The translations under genes were made by a program, and so were the position numbers. The notes below the pieces were generated by a model that was not told where the DNA came from, made no database searches, and saw nothing but the letters and a program-made list of their open reading frames with translations. Below are positions 8,311 to 17,423 of a DNA stretch of 64,000 bases, piece after piece (positions within the stretch are counted from its first letter, which is position 1; each line of letters begins with the position of its first letter). This DNA is from Paraburkholderia tropica (GTDB taxonomy: Bacteria > Pseudomonadota > Gammaproteobacteria > Burkholderiales > Burkholderiaceae). The DNA is taken from the NCBI RefSeq assembly GCF_900109265.1, contig NZ_FNZM01000022.1, positions 95,693 to 159,692 of the forward strand, in the 5' to 3' direction.

Positions 8311-9780
8311 TTACGCCGCCGCGCCCGGAACGAATATCGCCTGCGTTTCGAGGTACGCTTCGAGCCCTTCGCGTCCGCCTTCCCGACCGATGCCCGAACG
8401 CTTCATGCCGCCGAACGGCACGTTGGGCGCAATCTCCACGCCGTTGATACCGACGTTGCCCGTACGTAAGCGGCACGCCACCTCGAATGCGCGCTCGCCA
8501 TCCGCGCCGAACACCGAACCGCTCAAACCGTAGTCCGAGTCATTGGCGATCTCGACTGCCTGATCGACGCTGTCGTACGGCAGGATCGACACGACCGGGC
8601 CGAAGATTTCCTCGCGCGCGATCGCCATGGTCGACGTCACGCGGCTGAACACCGTGGGCGCAACGTAAAAGCCGCGCTCGAATCCCGCATTTCCGGAGCC
8701 GCCCGTCACGAGCGCCGCGCCTTCGGCGATGCCGCGTTCGATATAGCCGCGTACACGCTCGCGCTGCGTAGCATTGAGCACGGGACCGATGGCCGTATTG
8801 GCGTCATGCGGATCACCCACCTTCATGCGCGCGACGACACTTGCATACGCCTCGGCGATTTCGTCGTGACGATGACGAGGCACGAGCACGCGCGTCTGCG
8901 CGAAGCAGATCTGCCCCGAGAACGGCATCGTGAACGGCACGAGCGCCGCCAGCGCGGCGGGCAGATCGACATCGTCGAGCAGAATCGCTGCCGACTTGCC
9001 GCCGAGTTCGAGCGTCACGCGCGCGAGCCGGTCAGTCGCCGCGCGCTGAATCCATTGGCCCGTCGCCACGCTGCCGGTAAAGCTGATCTTGTCGATATCG
9101 CGCGACTGCACGAGTTGCGCGCCCGCTTCGCGTCCCGCCGTGACCACGTTGAGCACCCCGGGCGGAATGCCCGCGGCCGCCGCGCATTCCGCGATGATGA
9201 GAGCGTCGAACGGACACTCGGGCGGCGACTTCACGACCATCGTGCAGCCGGCCGCCAGCGCCGCGGCGATCTTCTGCGAGACGATGGGAAAGGTCGCATT
9301 CCACGGCGCAATCAGCGCCGCGACGCCCACCGGCACGCGGCGCACGCAGGCGCGTCCGCGCTGCGTCGGCCGCCAGTCGTCGAACGCATAGTGCTCGGCG
9401 AGCGTGGCGAAAAAATCGAAGCGGCTCGCGCCAAACGGCGTGAGCTTCTGCGCGAACGACGCGGGCGCGCCGACCTGATCGGTCCAGAGTTGCGCGAGCA
9501 ACGGCAGGCGCTCGCGCAACGCCTGCGTCAGACGCTTCAGATAGCCGGCGCGTTCCGGTCCGGACAGACGCGGCCACGGCCCGTGATCGAACGCGCGCCG
9601 CGCCGCCGATACTGCGCGCCCGATGTCGACGGCATCCGCGAGCGGCACGGACATGAACGGCGTTTCGGTCGCCGGAGAAATGATCGTGTGACGTTGATCG
9701 GAATGACTCGATACCCAATCGCCATCGATAAAGAATCGTTGGCGGACATTCGACGAAAGTGCGGTGCAGGACTCGGACAT
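8311..9780 (-). CDS. NAD(P)-dependent aldehyde dehydrogenase
   Basis: 489 aa, normal for the ALDH superfamily. The catalytic cysteine is Cys292 in GQICFAQTR, and the general base glutamate lies in LELGGKSA. The PWNATFPIVSQKIAAAL segment and FTGSVATG coenzyme loop are present. It oxidises an aldehyde to the acid; the closest functional group appears to be the broad-specificity betaine/phenylacetaldehyde type, and the substrate is not assigned. It is co-transcribed with an AraC-type regulator resembling FeaR, which hints at an aromatic amine-derived aldehyde. That hint is an inference. Confidence 0.9.
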   Translation of the reverse strand: MSESCTALSSNVRQRFFIDGDWVSSHSDQRHTIISPATETPFMSVPLADAVDIGRAVSAARRAFDHGPWPRLSGPERAGYLKRLTQALRERLPLLAQLWTDQVGAPASFAQKLTPFGASRFDFFATLAEHYAFDDWRPTQRGRACVRRVPVGVAALIAPWNATFPIVSQKIAAALAAGCTMVVKSPPECPFDALIIAECAAAAGIPPGVLNVVTAGREAGAQLVQSRDIDKISFTGSVATGQWIQRAATDRLARVTLELGGKSAAILLDDVDLPAALAALVPFTMPFSGQICFAQTRVLVPRHRHDEIAEAYASVVARMKVGDPHDANTAIGPVLNATQRERVRGYIERGIAEGAALVTGGSGNAGFERGFYVAPTVFSRVTSTMAIAREEIFGPVVSILPYDSVDQAVEIANDSDYGLSGSVFGADGERAFEVACRLRTGNVGINGVEIAPNVPFGGMKRSGIGREGGREGLEAYLETQAIFVPGAAA

Positions 9781-10133
9781 GATCGTTTGCCAGATGAACT
9801 TCGAAAGGAGTAGCGGCCTCGCACGGCGGCGAAACCTCGCGATGAATCGAGCGTACGGTGTGTCGATTCATGGCAAACGAGTGTATCGATCATATTCGCG
9901 TGAGGCTTGTCCGGCACATTGCGCGTGGTTGTCTGTGACGCGCATTTCGCGGTGTTCGGTTTGCATCGTTATAGCGCAACGCGGGCTGAAATTTATGTCG
10001 GAATATGTCCGCGTTCGCGCCACTGAAAAGATCGGGTTGTAAAAGAGGCTTGCGGAATAAACACCCCGCATGGGCTGTTTTGTTCGTGCCACTTAAATTC
10101 AAAATCACGACCAAATTCACGGTCTTCGACGTC
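9781..10133. other. Divergent intergenic region (no gene seen)
   Basis: 353 bases between the aldehyde dehydrogenase (minus) and the universal stress protein (plus). The frame of the stress protein is open back to 10005, but that stretch is not Usp-like. No clear FNR box or other operator was recognised. Confidence 0.5.
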
Positions 10134-10583
10134 ATGTCTCCCTTTGCGAAATTGCTGCTCGTGTACGACGGCAGCGCCGAAGCCCAGGCCGCGCTCGAAC
10201 GCTGCGCGCAACTCTCGCTCGCGTTATCGGCGCAGGTGGATGTCATGTCCGTCGTCGATGCCGAAAGCGCCAATGCGCATTGCGCTGGCCTGCTGAGCGA
10301 CCTCGCGTTTCATCGTCTGGAGGAACTCGCGCGCAGCACGCTCGATCATGCGGTGCGCCAGTTGACCGGCGATGGCATTGTCGCGAGCGGCTATGTGAGC
10401 TTCGGTCGCTTGAACGATGTCGTCTTGCGCCATACGCAGGCGTTCAATCCCGATCTCGTCGTGGTTGGGCATCGTGCGCAGGCGCGCCGTTCGCGCTGGT
10501 GGGGGTCACGTAGCGCGCATCACGAACTCACCGAGCGTTTGGGCGGCACGACAATCGTGACCGTGACGCTGCCCGGCACCTGA
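10134..10583 (+). CDS. Universal stress protein (UspA family)
   Basis: 149 aa. The start at 10134 gives the canonical Usp N-terminus MSPFAKLLLVYDGSAEAQAAL. The fold continues to the PDLVVVGHRAQARRSRWWGS region, where the nucleotide-binding GxxG(9)GS pattern is only partly kept, and ends TIVTV. It is a small cytoplasmic stress protein, often linked to low oxygen or stasis in Burkholderia. It is monocistronic and converges on a histidine kinase gene. Confidence 0.85.
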   Translation: MSPFAKLLLVYDGSAEAQAALERCAQLSLALSAQVDVMSVVDAESANAHCAGLLSDLAFHRLEELARSTLDHAVRQLTGDGIVASGYVSFGRLNDVVLRHTQAFNPDLVVVGHRAQARRSRWWGSRSAHHELTERLGGTTIVTVTLPGT

Positions 10584-10619
10584 AGCGCATCATGCGCATC
10601 ACACGCGTGAATTGACCCG

Positions 10620-11672
10620 TCAAGGCGCGTTTAGCGGCAACGTCAGGCGCGCTTCCAGCCCGCCCGTGCAGCGATTCTCCAGATGTAGTTCGCCACGCAT
10701 CGCGTGCGTCAGACGTCGCGCGATGGCGAGTCCCAATCCCGAACCCGGCGTCGCCGCCGCCGTGCCGGGCGCGCGATACCACGGCAGAAACACCGCTTCG
10801 AGTTGCGCGGGCACGATGCCCGGACCCGTATCGAGCACCGCAATCACGAGCCGCCGCGTTTCCACACGCACGCTCAGGCACACGTCGTCGCCATAACGCA
10901 GTGCATTGTCGATCAGGTTCACGAGCACGCGGCGCAACGCGTGAGGGCAGGTAACGAGAGGGCGGCCCACCCGACCGTCGAGCGTGACGATGCGGCCTGC
11001 GTCGCGATAGTCGGCGATCAGCAGGTCGAGCAGGCTATCCGCATCGACGGAACGCATCGGCTCATCGGCGCTGCACTGCATGCGCGCGCACGACAAACTG
11101 CCTTCAACCAGCTCCGCCATTTCGGCGAGATCGCGTTGCAGCGCGTCACGCGTCGCGTCGTCGTCGAGCAGTTCGCAACGCATGCCCATGCGCGTGAGCG
11201 GCGTGCGCAGATCGTGCGCGTAAGCGGCCAGCACATGCAGCAATTCAGCCTGGCGACCCGCGCGTTGACGCGCGCAACGATTGGCGGCACGCGCGAGCCG
11301 TGCCATCGGCGCGGGGCCGGATTCGGGTAAGGCGAGGCCCACGCCTTCGCCCGCTTCGGCTTCGGCTTCGAATGCCTGAGCATGGCGACGTAGTTGCGCG
11401 CGCAACGCGCCATACTGGAACGTGATGAAAGCGAGCGCCGCAAGCGCGGGCAGCACCAGCGGCGCGACGAAACGATAGGGCTCATGCGCGACGGACGACG
11501 GCGTGGCGTACATCGCAAAGGCGGCGTAACCGCACGCCGCCGCCAGTAGTGCCGCCAACAACGCCGAAAGCACGCGCGGCATCATTCCGGCGGATCCGGC
11601 GACCGGGCGACGCGGCGCAGACTCGCACGCACGCGCGGGCGTATCGCACGAAGCTGCCGGATACGCTCGCAT
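10620..11672 (-). CDS. Membrane sensor histidine kinase
   Basis: 350 aa. I chose the ATG at 11672 because GGGAG lies at good spacing; the frame extends to a GTG at 11717. Two membrane segments lie at about 33-52 and 68-90 with a short loop between, so there is little periplasmic sensor. The H-box is YAHDLRTPLTRM, the N-box NLIDNALRYG, then DTGPGI (G1) and GSGLGLAIARR (G2), a complete HisKA/HATPase_c kinase. The gene upstream on the same strand, 181 bases away, is a FixJ-type response regulator, a possible partner. Two OmpR-type regulators lie within 6 kb. Confidence 0.88.
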   Translation of the reverse strand: MRAYPAASCDTPARACESAPRRPVAGSAGMMPRVLSALLAALLAAACGYAAFAMYATPSSVAHEPYRFVAPLVLPALAALAFITFQYGALRAQLRRHAQAFEAEAEAGEGVGLALPESGPAPMARLARAANRCARQRAGRQAELLHVLAAYAHDLRTPLTRMGMRCELLDDDATRDALQRDLAEMAELVEGSLSCARMQCSADEPMRSVDADSLLDLLIADYRDAGRIVTLDGRVGRPLVTCPHALRRVLVNLIDNALRYGDDVCLSVRVETRRLVIAVLDTGPGIVPAQLEAVFLPWYRAPGTAAATPGSGLGLAIARRLTHAMRGELHLENRCTGGLEARLTLPLNAP

Positions 11673-11853
11673 AGTCGTTCTCCCGTCGTTGTTCTGAACC
11701 GTGCGCCGCAAAGGCACGCGGACGTTAACTAACGCGCGGGCAACGAGGCATTCGCGCGGCAGCGTCAGAATACGGGACGCCGTGCCGCGCCGCCATCATC
11801 TGATGGTATAGATATCGCGCAGCAGGCCTGCACGACCGTGTAGTCGCGCGAAC

Positions 11854-12513
11854 TCAGGCACGCAGATGCGCAATGCCAAGGGCTTCCATCTTTCGCATCA
11901 ACTCCGCCACGGAACGAGCGTTCACTTTTTTCATGGCCTGGCCGCGATGAATCTTCGCGGTGATTTCGGCAATGCCCATATTCGCGGCGATCTGCTTGTT
12001 CATGAGGCCGGCCGCAACATGCTGGAGCACTTCGCGCTCGCGCGGCGTGAGCGAGTCCCAGCCCGCGCGCAACGTGTGCAGCGCGCGATCGGCTGCGAGG
12101 CGGTTGGCGTCTTTCTCGAGCGCCGCGAGCACGGCGTCGATGATGTCCTGATCGCGAAACGGCTTCGCAAGAAAGTCCACCGCGCCCGCCTTCATCGCTT
12201 TCACCGACATGGCGATGTCGCCGTAGCCGGTCATGAAGATGATCGGCAGATGCGCGCGCCCGCCTTCGCTCAGCTCGGCCTGAAACGCGAGACCGCTGCG
12301 GCCTTGCAGACGCACGTCGAGCAGCAGGCACGACGGCGTGGCAGGTCGCGGCGCGGCGAGAAAGGCCTCGGTGGAATCGAACGCCCGCACCGCCAGCCCG
12401 GCGGAGCGCAACAGCCCGGTCAACGCGCGGCGAAACAACGCGTCGTCGTCGACGATATAGACGATAGTGCCGTCTGGGTCCGTCGAGAGCGGTGCGGGCG
12501 TGGAGTTGGACAT
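11854..12513 (-). CDS. FixJ/NarL-type two-component response regulator, third paralogue
   Basis: 219 aa from the ATG at 12513; a longer frame from a GTG at 12612 adds sequence not typical of the family. The receiver has VDDDALFRRA, Asp66 in LLLDVRLQG and a FLAKPF lysine. The LuxR-type HTH begins LTPREREVLQHVAAG and includes NKQIAANMGIAE. It closely resembles the regulators at 714-1370 and 1568-2221, including the MTGYGDIAMSVKAMKAGA stretch. It precedes the histidine kinase gene on the same strand. Confidence 0.88.
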   Translation of the reverse strand: MSNSTPAPLSTDPDGTIVYIVDDDALFRRALTGLLRSAGLAVRAFDSTEAFLAAPRPATPSCLLLDVRLQGRSGLAFQAELSEGGRAHLPIIFMTGYGDIAMSVKAMKAGAVDFLAKPFRDQDIIDAVLAALEKDANRLAADRALHTLRAGWDSLTPREREVLQHVAAGLMNKQIAANMGIAEITAKIHRGQAMKKVNARSVAELMRKMEALGIAHLRA

Positions 12514-12771
12514 CGTGGGCAAATGGGCCGCTGGCGAGAAAAGCGCATCGATTGTTATGAAGGGCGAATAACCGATGGTAACAAAAGCCCTCTCGCCGGT
12601 CCACGCAATCACCCGCCAATAACCGCCATTCGATGCCTATGGCAGCGATTGATTGCCACTCACCGGATCATTTGCTGCCTCCATTCCCGCGCCAATTCGG
12701 CGGCCATTCGCGATCATTAGGTACTTCATTCAACGACCGCATTGCCTTTTCTCTGCATTTTAGTCCAGCGA

Positions 12772-14052
12772 TCACGCCAGCTTGCGCATGGGCCGAAAGC
12801 CGGCGCGCACTTCCTGTGCGAACAGCAGCGGCTCCTCCCACGCGGCGAAATGGCCGCCCTTCTCCACCGTGTTGAAGTAGACGAGGTTGTGATAGGCGCG
12901 CTCGGCCCAACTGCGCGGCGCCTGATAAATCTCGCCGGGGAATACCGTAATTGCCGTGGGCAAGCCGATATCGACCGCGTTGAAATTGTTGGAATGATCT
13001 TCCCAATAGATTTGCGCCGACGACGTCGCGCTATTGGTCAGCCAGTAGAGCGAGATATCGTCGAGTATTTCATCGCGCGTCAGCGAATGCTCGGGAATGC
13101 CGCCGCTATAGGTCCATTGCGAAATCTTGTCGTACATCCACGCCGCCTGTCCCACCGGCGAATCGGCGAGCGCATAGCCCACGGTTTGCGGACGTGTCAC
13201 CATCATGGCGGAATAGCCGCAATTGTCGCGATAGAACACGCTCAGCTTCTCGTATGCGCGCTTTTCGTCCGCCGAAAGTCCGGCAGGCGCGGGATCGTCC
13301 AGCGCGAGATGCCGCGCGATATCGGGCGGCACTGTGGCCGGCATGTTCACGTGTATGCCGATCAAGCCCTTCACGTGCTGCATCGCCATGCGTTGCGAGA
13401 TCACCGAGCCGCAGTCGCCGCCCTGCGAAACGAAGCGCTCGTAACCGAGCCGCGCCATCAACACGCCCCACGCGCGCGCGATATGGTCCGAGCCCCAGCC
13501 CGGCTGCGCAGGTTTGCCCGAAAAGCCAAAGCCTGGCAGCGAGGGCACTACGACGTGGAACGCGTCGTCGGCACTCGCGCCATAAGCGGTCGGATCGGTC
13601 AGCGGTCCAATTGCCTTGATCAATTCGAAAATCGAGCCGGGCCAGCCGTGCGTCATGATCAGCGGCAGCGCATTGGCATGGCGCGAGCGGACGTGAATGA
13701 ACTGAATATCGAGCCCGTCGATTTCCGTGATGAACATCGGAAAAGCATTGAGCTTCGCTTCGCCTTTACGCCAGTCGTAACCCGTTCCCCAGTATTGAAC
13801 CAGTTGCTGCATGCGCGCGAGTTTCACACCCTGCGATTCGTCGGCGACGGTTTCTTTTCCCGGCCAGCGGGTATTCGCCAGGCGGCGGCGCAGATCGTCG
13901 AGTGCGGAGTCGGGAATATTCGCCTTGAACGGACGGATATCGGGCGTGGCGGCACTGGCGTAAATCGCTTCAGGAAACAGCGAGAGCACACCGGCCGCCG
14001 CAGTGGCGGTCAGCAGACTGCGCCGCATCGGGGAAAATTCATTCGAAGGCAT
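12772..14052 (-). CDS. Exported epoxide hydrolase-like alpha/beta hydrolase
   Basis: 426 aa from the ATG at 14052. An N-terminal twin-arginine-like export signal (SPMRRSLLTATAAAGVLSLF) precedes the EHN domain (about 38-150: IPDSALDDLRRRLANTRWP). The alpha/beta core follows, with THGWPGS (oxyanion region), GGDCGS (nucleophile Asp) and EKGGHFAAWE (catalytic His). These are the marks of the microsomal-type epoxide hydrolase family. It hydrolyses an epoxide or related ester, substrate unknown. The export signal suggests periplasmic action. It is divergent from an OmpR-type regulator gene. Confidence 0.88.
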   Translation of the reverse strand: MPSNEFSPMRRSLLTATAAAGVLSLFPEAIYASAATPDIRPFKANIPDSALDDLRRRLANTRWPGKETVADESQGVKLARMQQLVQYWGTGYDWRKGEAKLNAFPMFITEIDGLDIQFIHVRSRHANALPLIMTHGWPGSIFELIKAIGPLTDPTAYGASADDAFHVVVPSLPGFGFSGKPAQPGWGSDHIARAWGVLMARLGYERFVSQGGDCGSVISQRMAMQHVKGLIGIHVNMPATVPPDIARHLALDDPAPAGLSADEKRAYEKLSVFYRDNCGYSAMMVTRPQTVGYALADSPVGQAAWMYDKISQWTYSGGIPEHSLTRDEILDDISLYWLTNSATSSAQIYWEDHSNNFNAVDIGLPTAITVFPGEIYQAPRSWAERAYHNLVYFNTVEKGGHFAAWEEPLLFAQEVRAGFRPMRKLA

Positions 14053-14458
14053 GCTGGATCGTCCTGTTCATGAGAGAAGAGTCGATTCGGAAACGCGACC
14101 GCGCGACTGCTTTGACGCGCGGTCGATTCCGAAACGCCGGCCCTCATTAAAGTCAGCGCATGTATCCCGATTATGTCCGGTGTGTAGTTTTTTTATTTCC
14201 CCTGCCGCCTTCAAATATCACGTCATCGAATTATCAATTGACTGAAAATGCGTCTGAGCGGGATTTGAATACTGCACCCCCCACCCTTATACGGACGTAT
14301 AGGGTCCCCTATCCTTTTTCGTCTATAGACTCAATCCAGATCCGGATGGAATACACAGCGCGCAGCGGCTAATCTGTTTGAATCGGAGTCAGGCGGCTAC
14401 GCGCACGAAAGCGCGGCCGGCGCTCCACGCAAACCGGACGCGGCGCACCGCGTCGCTT
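14053..14458. other. Divergent regulatory region (no gene seen)
   Basis: 406 bases, visibly lower in GC around 14160-14350. It lies between the epoxide hydrolase (minus) and the OmpR-type regulator (plus). The main feature is the palindrome at 14289-14300 with flanking CCCT/AGGG bases. The regulator frame can be extended to a TTG at 14378, but no ribosome site supports it. Confidence 0.55.
14289..14300. promoter_or_regulatory. Inverted repeat ATACG-GA-CGTAT within a larger imperfect palindrome
   Basis: A perfect 5+5 bp palindrome in the divergent epoxide hydrolase/OmpR-regulator promoter region. The symmetry extends outward to CCCT...AGGG with one unpaired base. It has the same core as the sites at 3165 and 21297. 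Confidence 0.55.
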
Positions 14459-15283
14459 ATGACCATCATGGACAAAATCGACCATGTGCTGATCGTCGAC
14501 GACGACCGCGACCTGCGCGAACTGGTCGGCAACTATCTTGAGAAAAACGGCATGCGGACCACGCGCGCCGCCAACGGGCGCGAGATGCACGATGCGCTCG
14601 AACGCAGCCCGCCGGACCTGATCCTGCTCGACCTCATCCTGCCCGGCGAAGACGGACTCACGCTTTATCGCGCGCTGCGCGAGAGCCGCCATCGTCTCAT
14701 GCCGGTGCTGATGGTCACCGCTCGCAACGATGTGATGGACCGCATCGTCGGCCTCGAAATGGGCGCCGACGACTATCTGACCAAGCCCTTCCCGCCGCGT
14801 GAACTGCTCGCGCGCATCCGCGCCGTGCTGCGGCGCACGCGGATGCTGCCGCCCGATCTGCATGCCGAAGAAGGCCCCGCTACACTCGGCTTCGGCAACT
14901 GGCGACTCGACACCACCGCGCGCCGTCTGCTCGATCCGCACGACACGCCGGTCGCGCTCAGCGGCGCAGAATATCGTCTGCTGCGCGTGTTTCTCGATCA
15001 TCCGCAGCGCGTACTCACGCGCGACCAGTTGCTCAATCTCACGCAGCGGCGCAGCGCCGATCCGTTCGACCGCTCGATTGATCTGCTCGTGAGCCGATTG
15101 CGGCAGCGCCTCAACGACACGGCGCGCATGGCCCGCTACATCAAGACGCTGCGCAACGAAGGCTACGTGTTTTCGGCGGCCGTCACCACGCTCGACGAGC
15201 ACCGCATCGCCGAACGCGACGACATGCGCCGCACGACCGCGCCACTCTCGCGTGCTCGTTGCCTGCAACCGAGCGCCGCGTGA
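14459..15283 (+). CDS. OmpR-family two-component response regulator
   Basis: 274 aa from the ATG at 14459 (a second ATG three codons later is equally plausible). The receiver (about 8-125) has DDD at 14-16, Asp58 in LILLDLILPG and the MGADDYLTKPF signature. The winged-helix domain (about 145-245) includes LSGAEYRLLRVFLDHPQRVLTR and the RSIDLLVSRLRQRL recognition segment. A 25-residue arginine-rich tail follows. No cognate kinase is adjacent; the nearest histidine kinase gene is at 10.6-11.7 kb. It is paralogous to the regulator at 16472-17254. Confidence 0.9.
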   Translation: MTIMDKIDHVLIVDDDRDLRELVGNYLEKNGMRTTRAANGREMHDALERSPPDLILLDLILPGEDGLTLYRALRESRHRLMPVLMVTARNDVMDRIVGLEMGADDYLTKPFPPRELLARIRAVLRRTRMLPPDLHAEEGPATLGFGNWRLDTTARRLLDPHDTPVALSGAEYRLLRVFLDHPQRVLTRDQLLNLTQRRSADPFDRSIDLLVSRLRQRLNDTARMARYIKTLRNEGYVFSAAVTTLDEHRIAERDDMRRTTAPLSRARCLQPSAA

Positions 15284-15484
15284 CGGCGTCGCGGGTTGGG
15301 ATCGAGTGACGCGCATTTGTAGCCCACTGTATCGGCGGCCCGCTTCGCAACACGCGCTTACATTTCCACGCATCGGCGGAAACAACCGGGATACGTAGCG
15401 GCGTTCCAATAGCGTCACGCCCTCATTCAAGGAACGCACGATGACAACACCACGCAAACCACGCCATACAAGGAGCGCGCGAGC

Positions 15485-16453
15485 ATGAAACAGATCGTCA
15501 TGGAAGGCCCGGGCGGCATCGACAAGCTGCGCCTCGTCGATGCGAGCGAGCCCGTCGCGGGTCCGGGCGAAGCGCTCGTCGAAGTCGATGCTGCGGGCGT
15601 CAACTTCATGGATATCGGCGTGCGTCGCGGTGGTTTCTGGGAGTCGATGCCGGATCCGAAGCCGCTGGGCGTCGAAGGCGCGGGCCGCGTGCTCGCCGTG
15701 GGCGAAAACGTCACGGATGTGCGCCCCGGTCAGCGCGTCGCGTGGGTCTATGCGCCGGGCAGCTACGCGCAGCGCGTCGTCATTCCGTCCGCCGCGCTCG
15801 TGCCGGTGCCCGACGAAATCGACCATCGCACCGCCGCCGCACTGATGATGCAGGGCCTCACGGCCAGCCACTTCGCGACCGACTTTTATCCGGTGCAGCG
15901 CGGCGATATCGCGCTCGTGCATGCGGCCGCCGGCGGCCTGGGCCTGTTGCTCACGCAGATCATCAAGTTGCGCGGCGGCACGGTGATCGGCCGCGTGTCG
16001 AGCGCGGTGAAAGCGGAGATCGCACGCGAAGCGGGCGCGGACCACGTCATCGTCGACGCGGACGGCGCCTTCGCCGAAGAAACCGTGCGGCTCTCGGGCG
16101 GCGAAGGCGTACACGTGGTCTACGACGGCTCCGGTCCCACGACCTTTCACGCGTCGATGGCCTCGCTGCGCCGCAGCGGCACGTTCTGCTGGTACGGCCC
16201 GGTGCTCGGCGACGCGGGACCGCTGCACATCATGAGCCTGCCGCGCAGCATCAAGATCGGTTACGCGGTGTTTGCCGATCACATCGCCACGCCCGCCTTG
16301 TTGCGGGCGCGCGCGAAGCAGTTGTTCGACTGGATCGTCGCCGGGGCAATCGACGTGCGTATCGGCGGGGTGTATCCGCTCGAACAGGCGGCGCAGGCGC
16401 ATGACGACATGGAAAGCCGTCGATCGACCGGCAAGCTGCTGCTGATTCCGTGA
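15485..16453 (+). CDS. Zinc-independent quinone oxidoreductase (MDR superfamily, QOR type)
   Basis: 322 aa, normal for NADPH:quinone reductase. The GroES-like N-terminus has GVNFMDIGVRRGGFW and lacks the zinc ligands of alcohol dehydrogenases. The Rossmann motif is AAAGGLGLLLTQ (about 155-166). It reduces quinones or enones with NADPH and is commonly linked to redox stress. It lies between two OmpR-type regulator genes and converges on the second with an 18-base gap. No regulator link can be shown. Confidence 0.9.
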   Translation: MKQIVMEGPGGIDKLRLVDASEPVAGPGEALVEVDAAGVNFMDIGVRRGGFWESMPDPKPLGVEGAGRVLAVGENVTDVRPGQRVAWVYAPGSYAQRVVIPSAALVPVPDEIDHRTAAALMMQGLTASHFATDFYPVQRGDIALVHAAAGGLGLLLTQIIKLRGGTVIGRVSSAVKAEIAREAGADHVIVDADGAFAEETVRLSGGEGVHVVYDGSGPTTFHASMASLRRSGTFCWYGPVLGDAGPLHIMSLPRSIKIGYAVFADHIATPALLRARAKQLFDWIVAGAIDVRIGGVYPLEQAAQAHDDMESRRSTGKLLLIP

Positions 16454-16471
16454 TGCGCCCGATGTGGGATC

Positions 16472-17254
16472 TCAGGCCGCCGCGCAACACGCCGATGCGC
16501 ACGGGCCGGTGGCTTCGACAACCGTCGCCGAGAACAGATAGCCCTCGTTGCGTATCGTCTTGATGTAGCGGCCTTGCCGCACGCCGTCGCGCAAGCGCTG
16601 ACGCACGCGGCTCACGAGCAGGTCGATCGAACGGTCGAGCAGATCGGCTTCGCGGCCTTGTGTGAGGTCGAGAAGTTGATCGCGCGTGAGCACGCGATTC
16701 GGATAATCGAGCAGCACGCGCAGCAAACGATATTCAGCGCTGCTCAGCGCAACGGTTGCCCCGCTCTCGTCCACAAGATGACGCGCCAGCGTGTCGAGCC
16801 GCCATTCGCCAAAACGCAGCACGCTCGGCATGTGCGCGACGGCGAGTCCGGGCGGCGGCAGACGCGCGCGGCGCAGGATCGCACGAATGCGCATGAACAG
16901 TTCGCGAGTCGCAAGCGGCTTCGCGAGGTAATCGTCGGCGCCCATTTCAAGGCCGACAATGCGGTCCTCCACGCCGTGACGCGTGGATAGCAGCACGATC
17001 GGCAAAGCATGAAAGCGGCGGTTAGCACGCAATTCGCCGCACAGCGCGAGGCCATCCGCGTCGGGAAGACGGGTGTCCAGCACGACGAGATCGGGCTCGG
17101 ACTGGCTTAACCGTGCTCGTAGATCACGCGCTCGCGAAAGCTGCGAGACGCGCATGCCGCGGGCCTGCAAATACGTCGCGATACGCTCGCGTAGCGCCCC
17201 ATCGTCGTCGACGATCAGGATGTGGCCTGGCGTTTGATGAGTATCTGAAAACAT
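16472..17254 (-). CDS. OmpR-family two-component response regulator, second paralogue
   Basis: 260 aa. The receiver has VDDDGALRER, Asp60 in LVVLDTRLPDADG and MGADDYLAKPL. The winged helix includes LSSAEYRLLRVLLDYPNRVLTR and RSIDLLVSRVRQRL. The whole protein parallels the regulator at 14459-15283 (shared IKTIRNEGYLFSA ending), so the two likely arose by duplication and may bind similar DNA. It is divergent from a LysR-type regulator and has no adjacent kinase. Confidence 0.9.
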   Translation of the reverse strand: MFSDTHQTPGHILIVDDDGALRERIATYLQARGMRVSQLSRARDLRARLSQSEPDLVVLDTRLPDADGLALCGELRANRRFHALPIVLLSTRHGVEDRIVGLEMGADDYLAKPLATRELFMRIRAILRRARLPPPGLAVAHMPSVLRFGEWRLDTLARHLVDESGATVALSSAEYRLLRVLLDYPNRVLTRDQLLDLTQGREADLLDRSIDLLVSRVRQRLRDGVRQGRYIKTIRNEGYLFSATVVEATGPCASACCAAA

Positions 17255-17423
17255 GACTTAGCGCTTCTTCGTTCCAACTCTTCAATTAGTTCGGATCGCT
17301 GATTAACTTCGTGGCGCATCCGGTTTAGCGATGGTGTCAGGAAGGCGCGATCTGGACAACAGCAATCGCGCCCCACCCCTGTTGCCTCACAAGCAACGCA
17401 CGACATTCGATCCGGTGATCACC

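Noticed and set aside
9781..10133. An FNR/ANR box upstream of the universal stress protein
   Set aside because: TTGAT-N4-ATCAA was looked for and no acceptable match was seen.
14369..16402. A 677-codon minus-strand open frame over the OmpR regulator and quinone oxidoreductase
   Set aside because: It spans two real genes and the gap between them; composition is that of GC-driven antisense frames.
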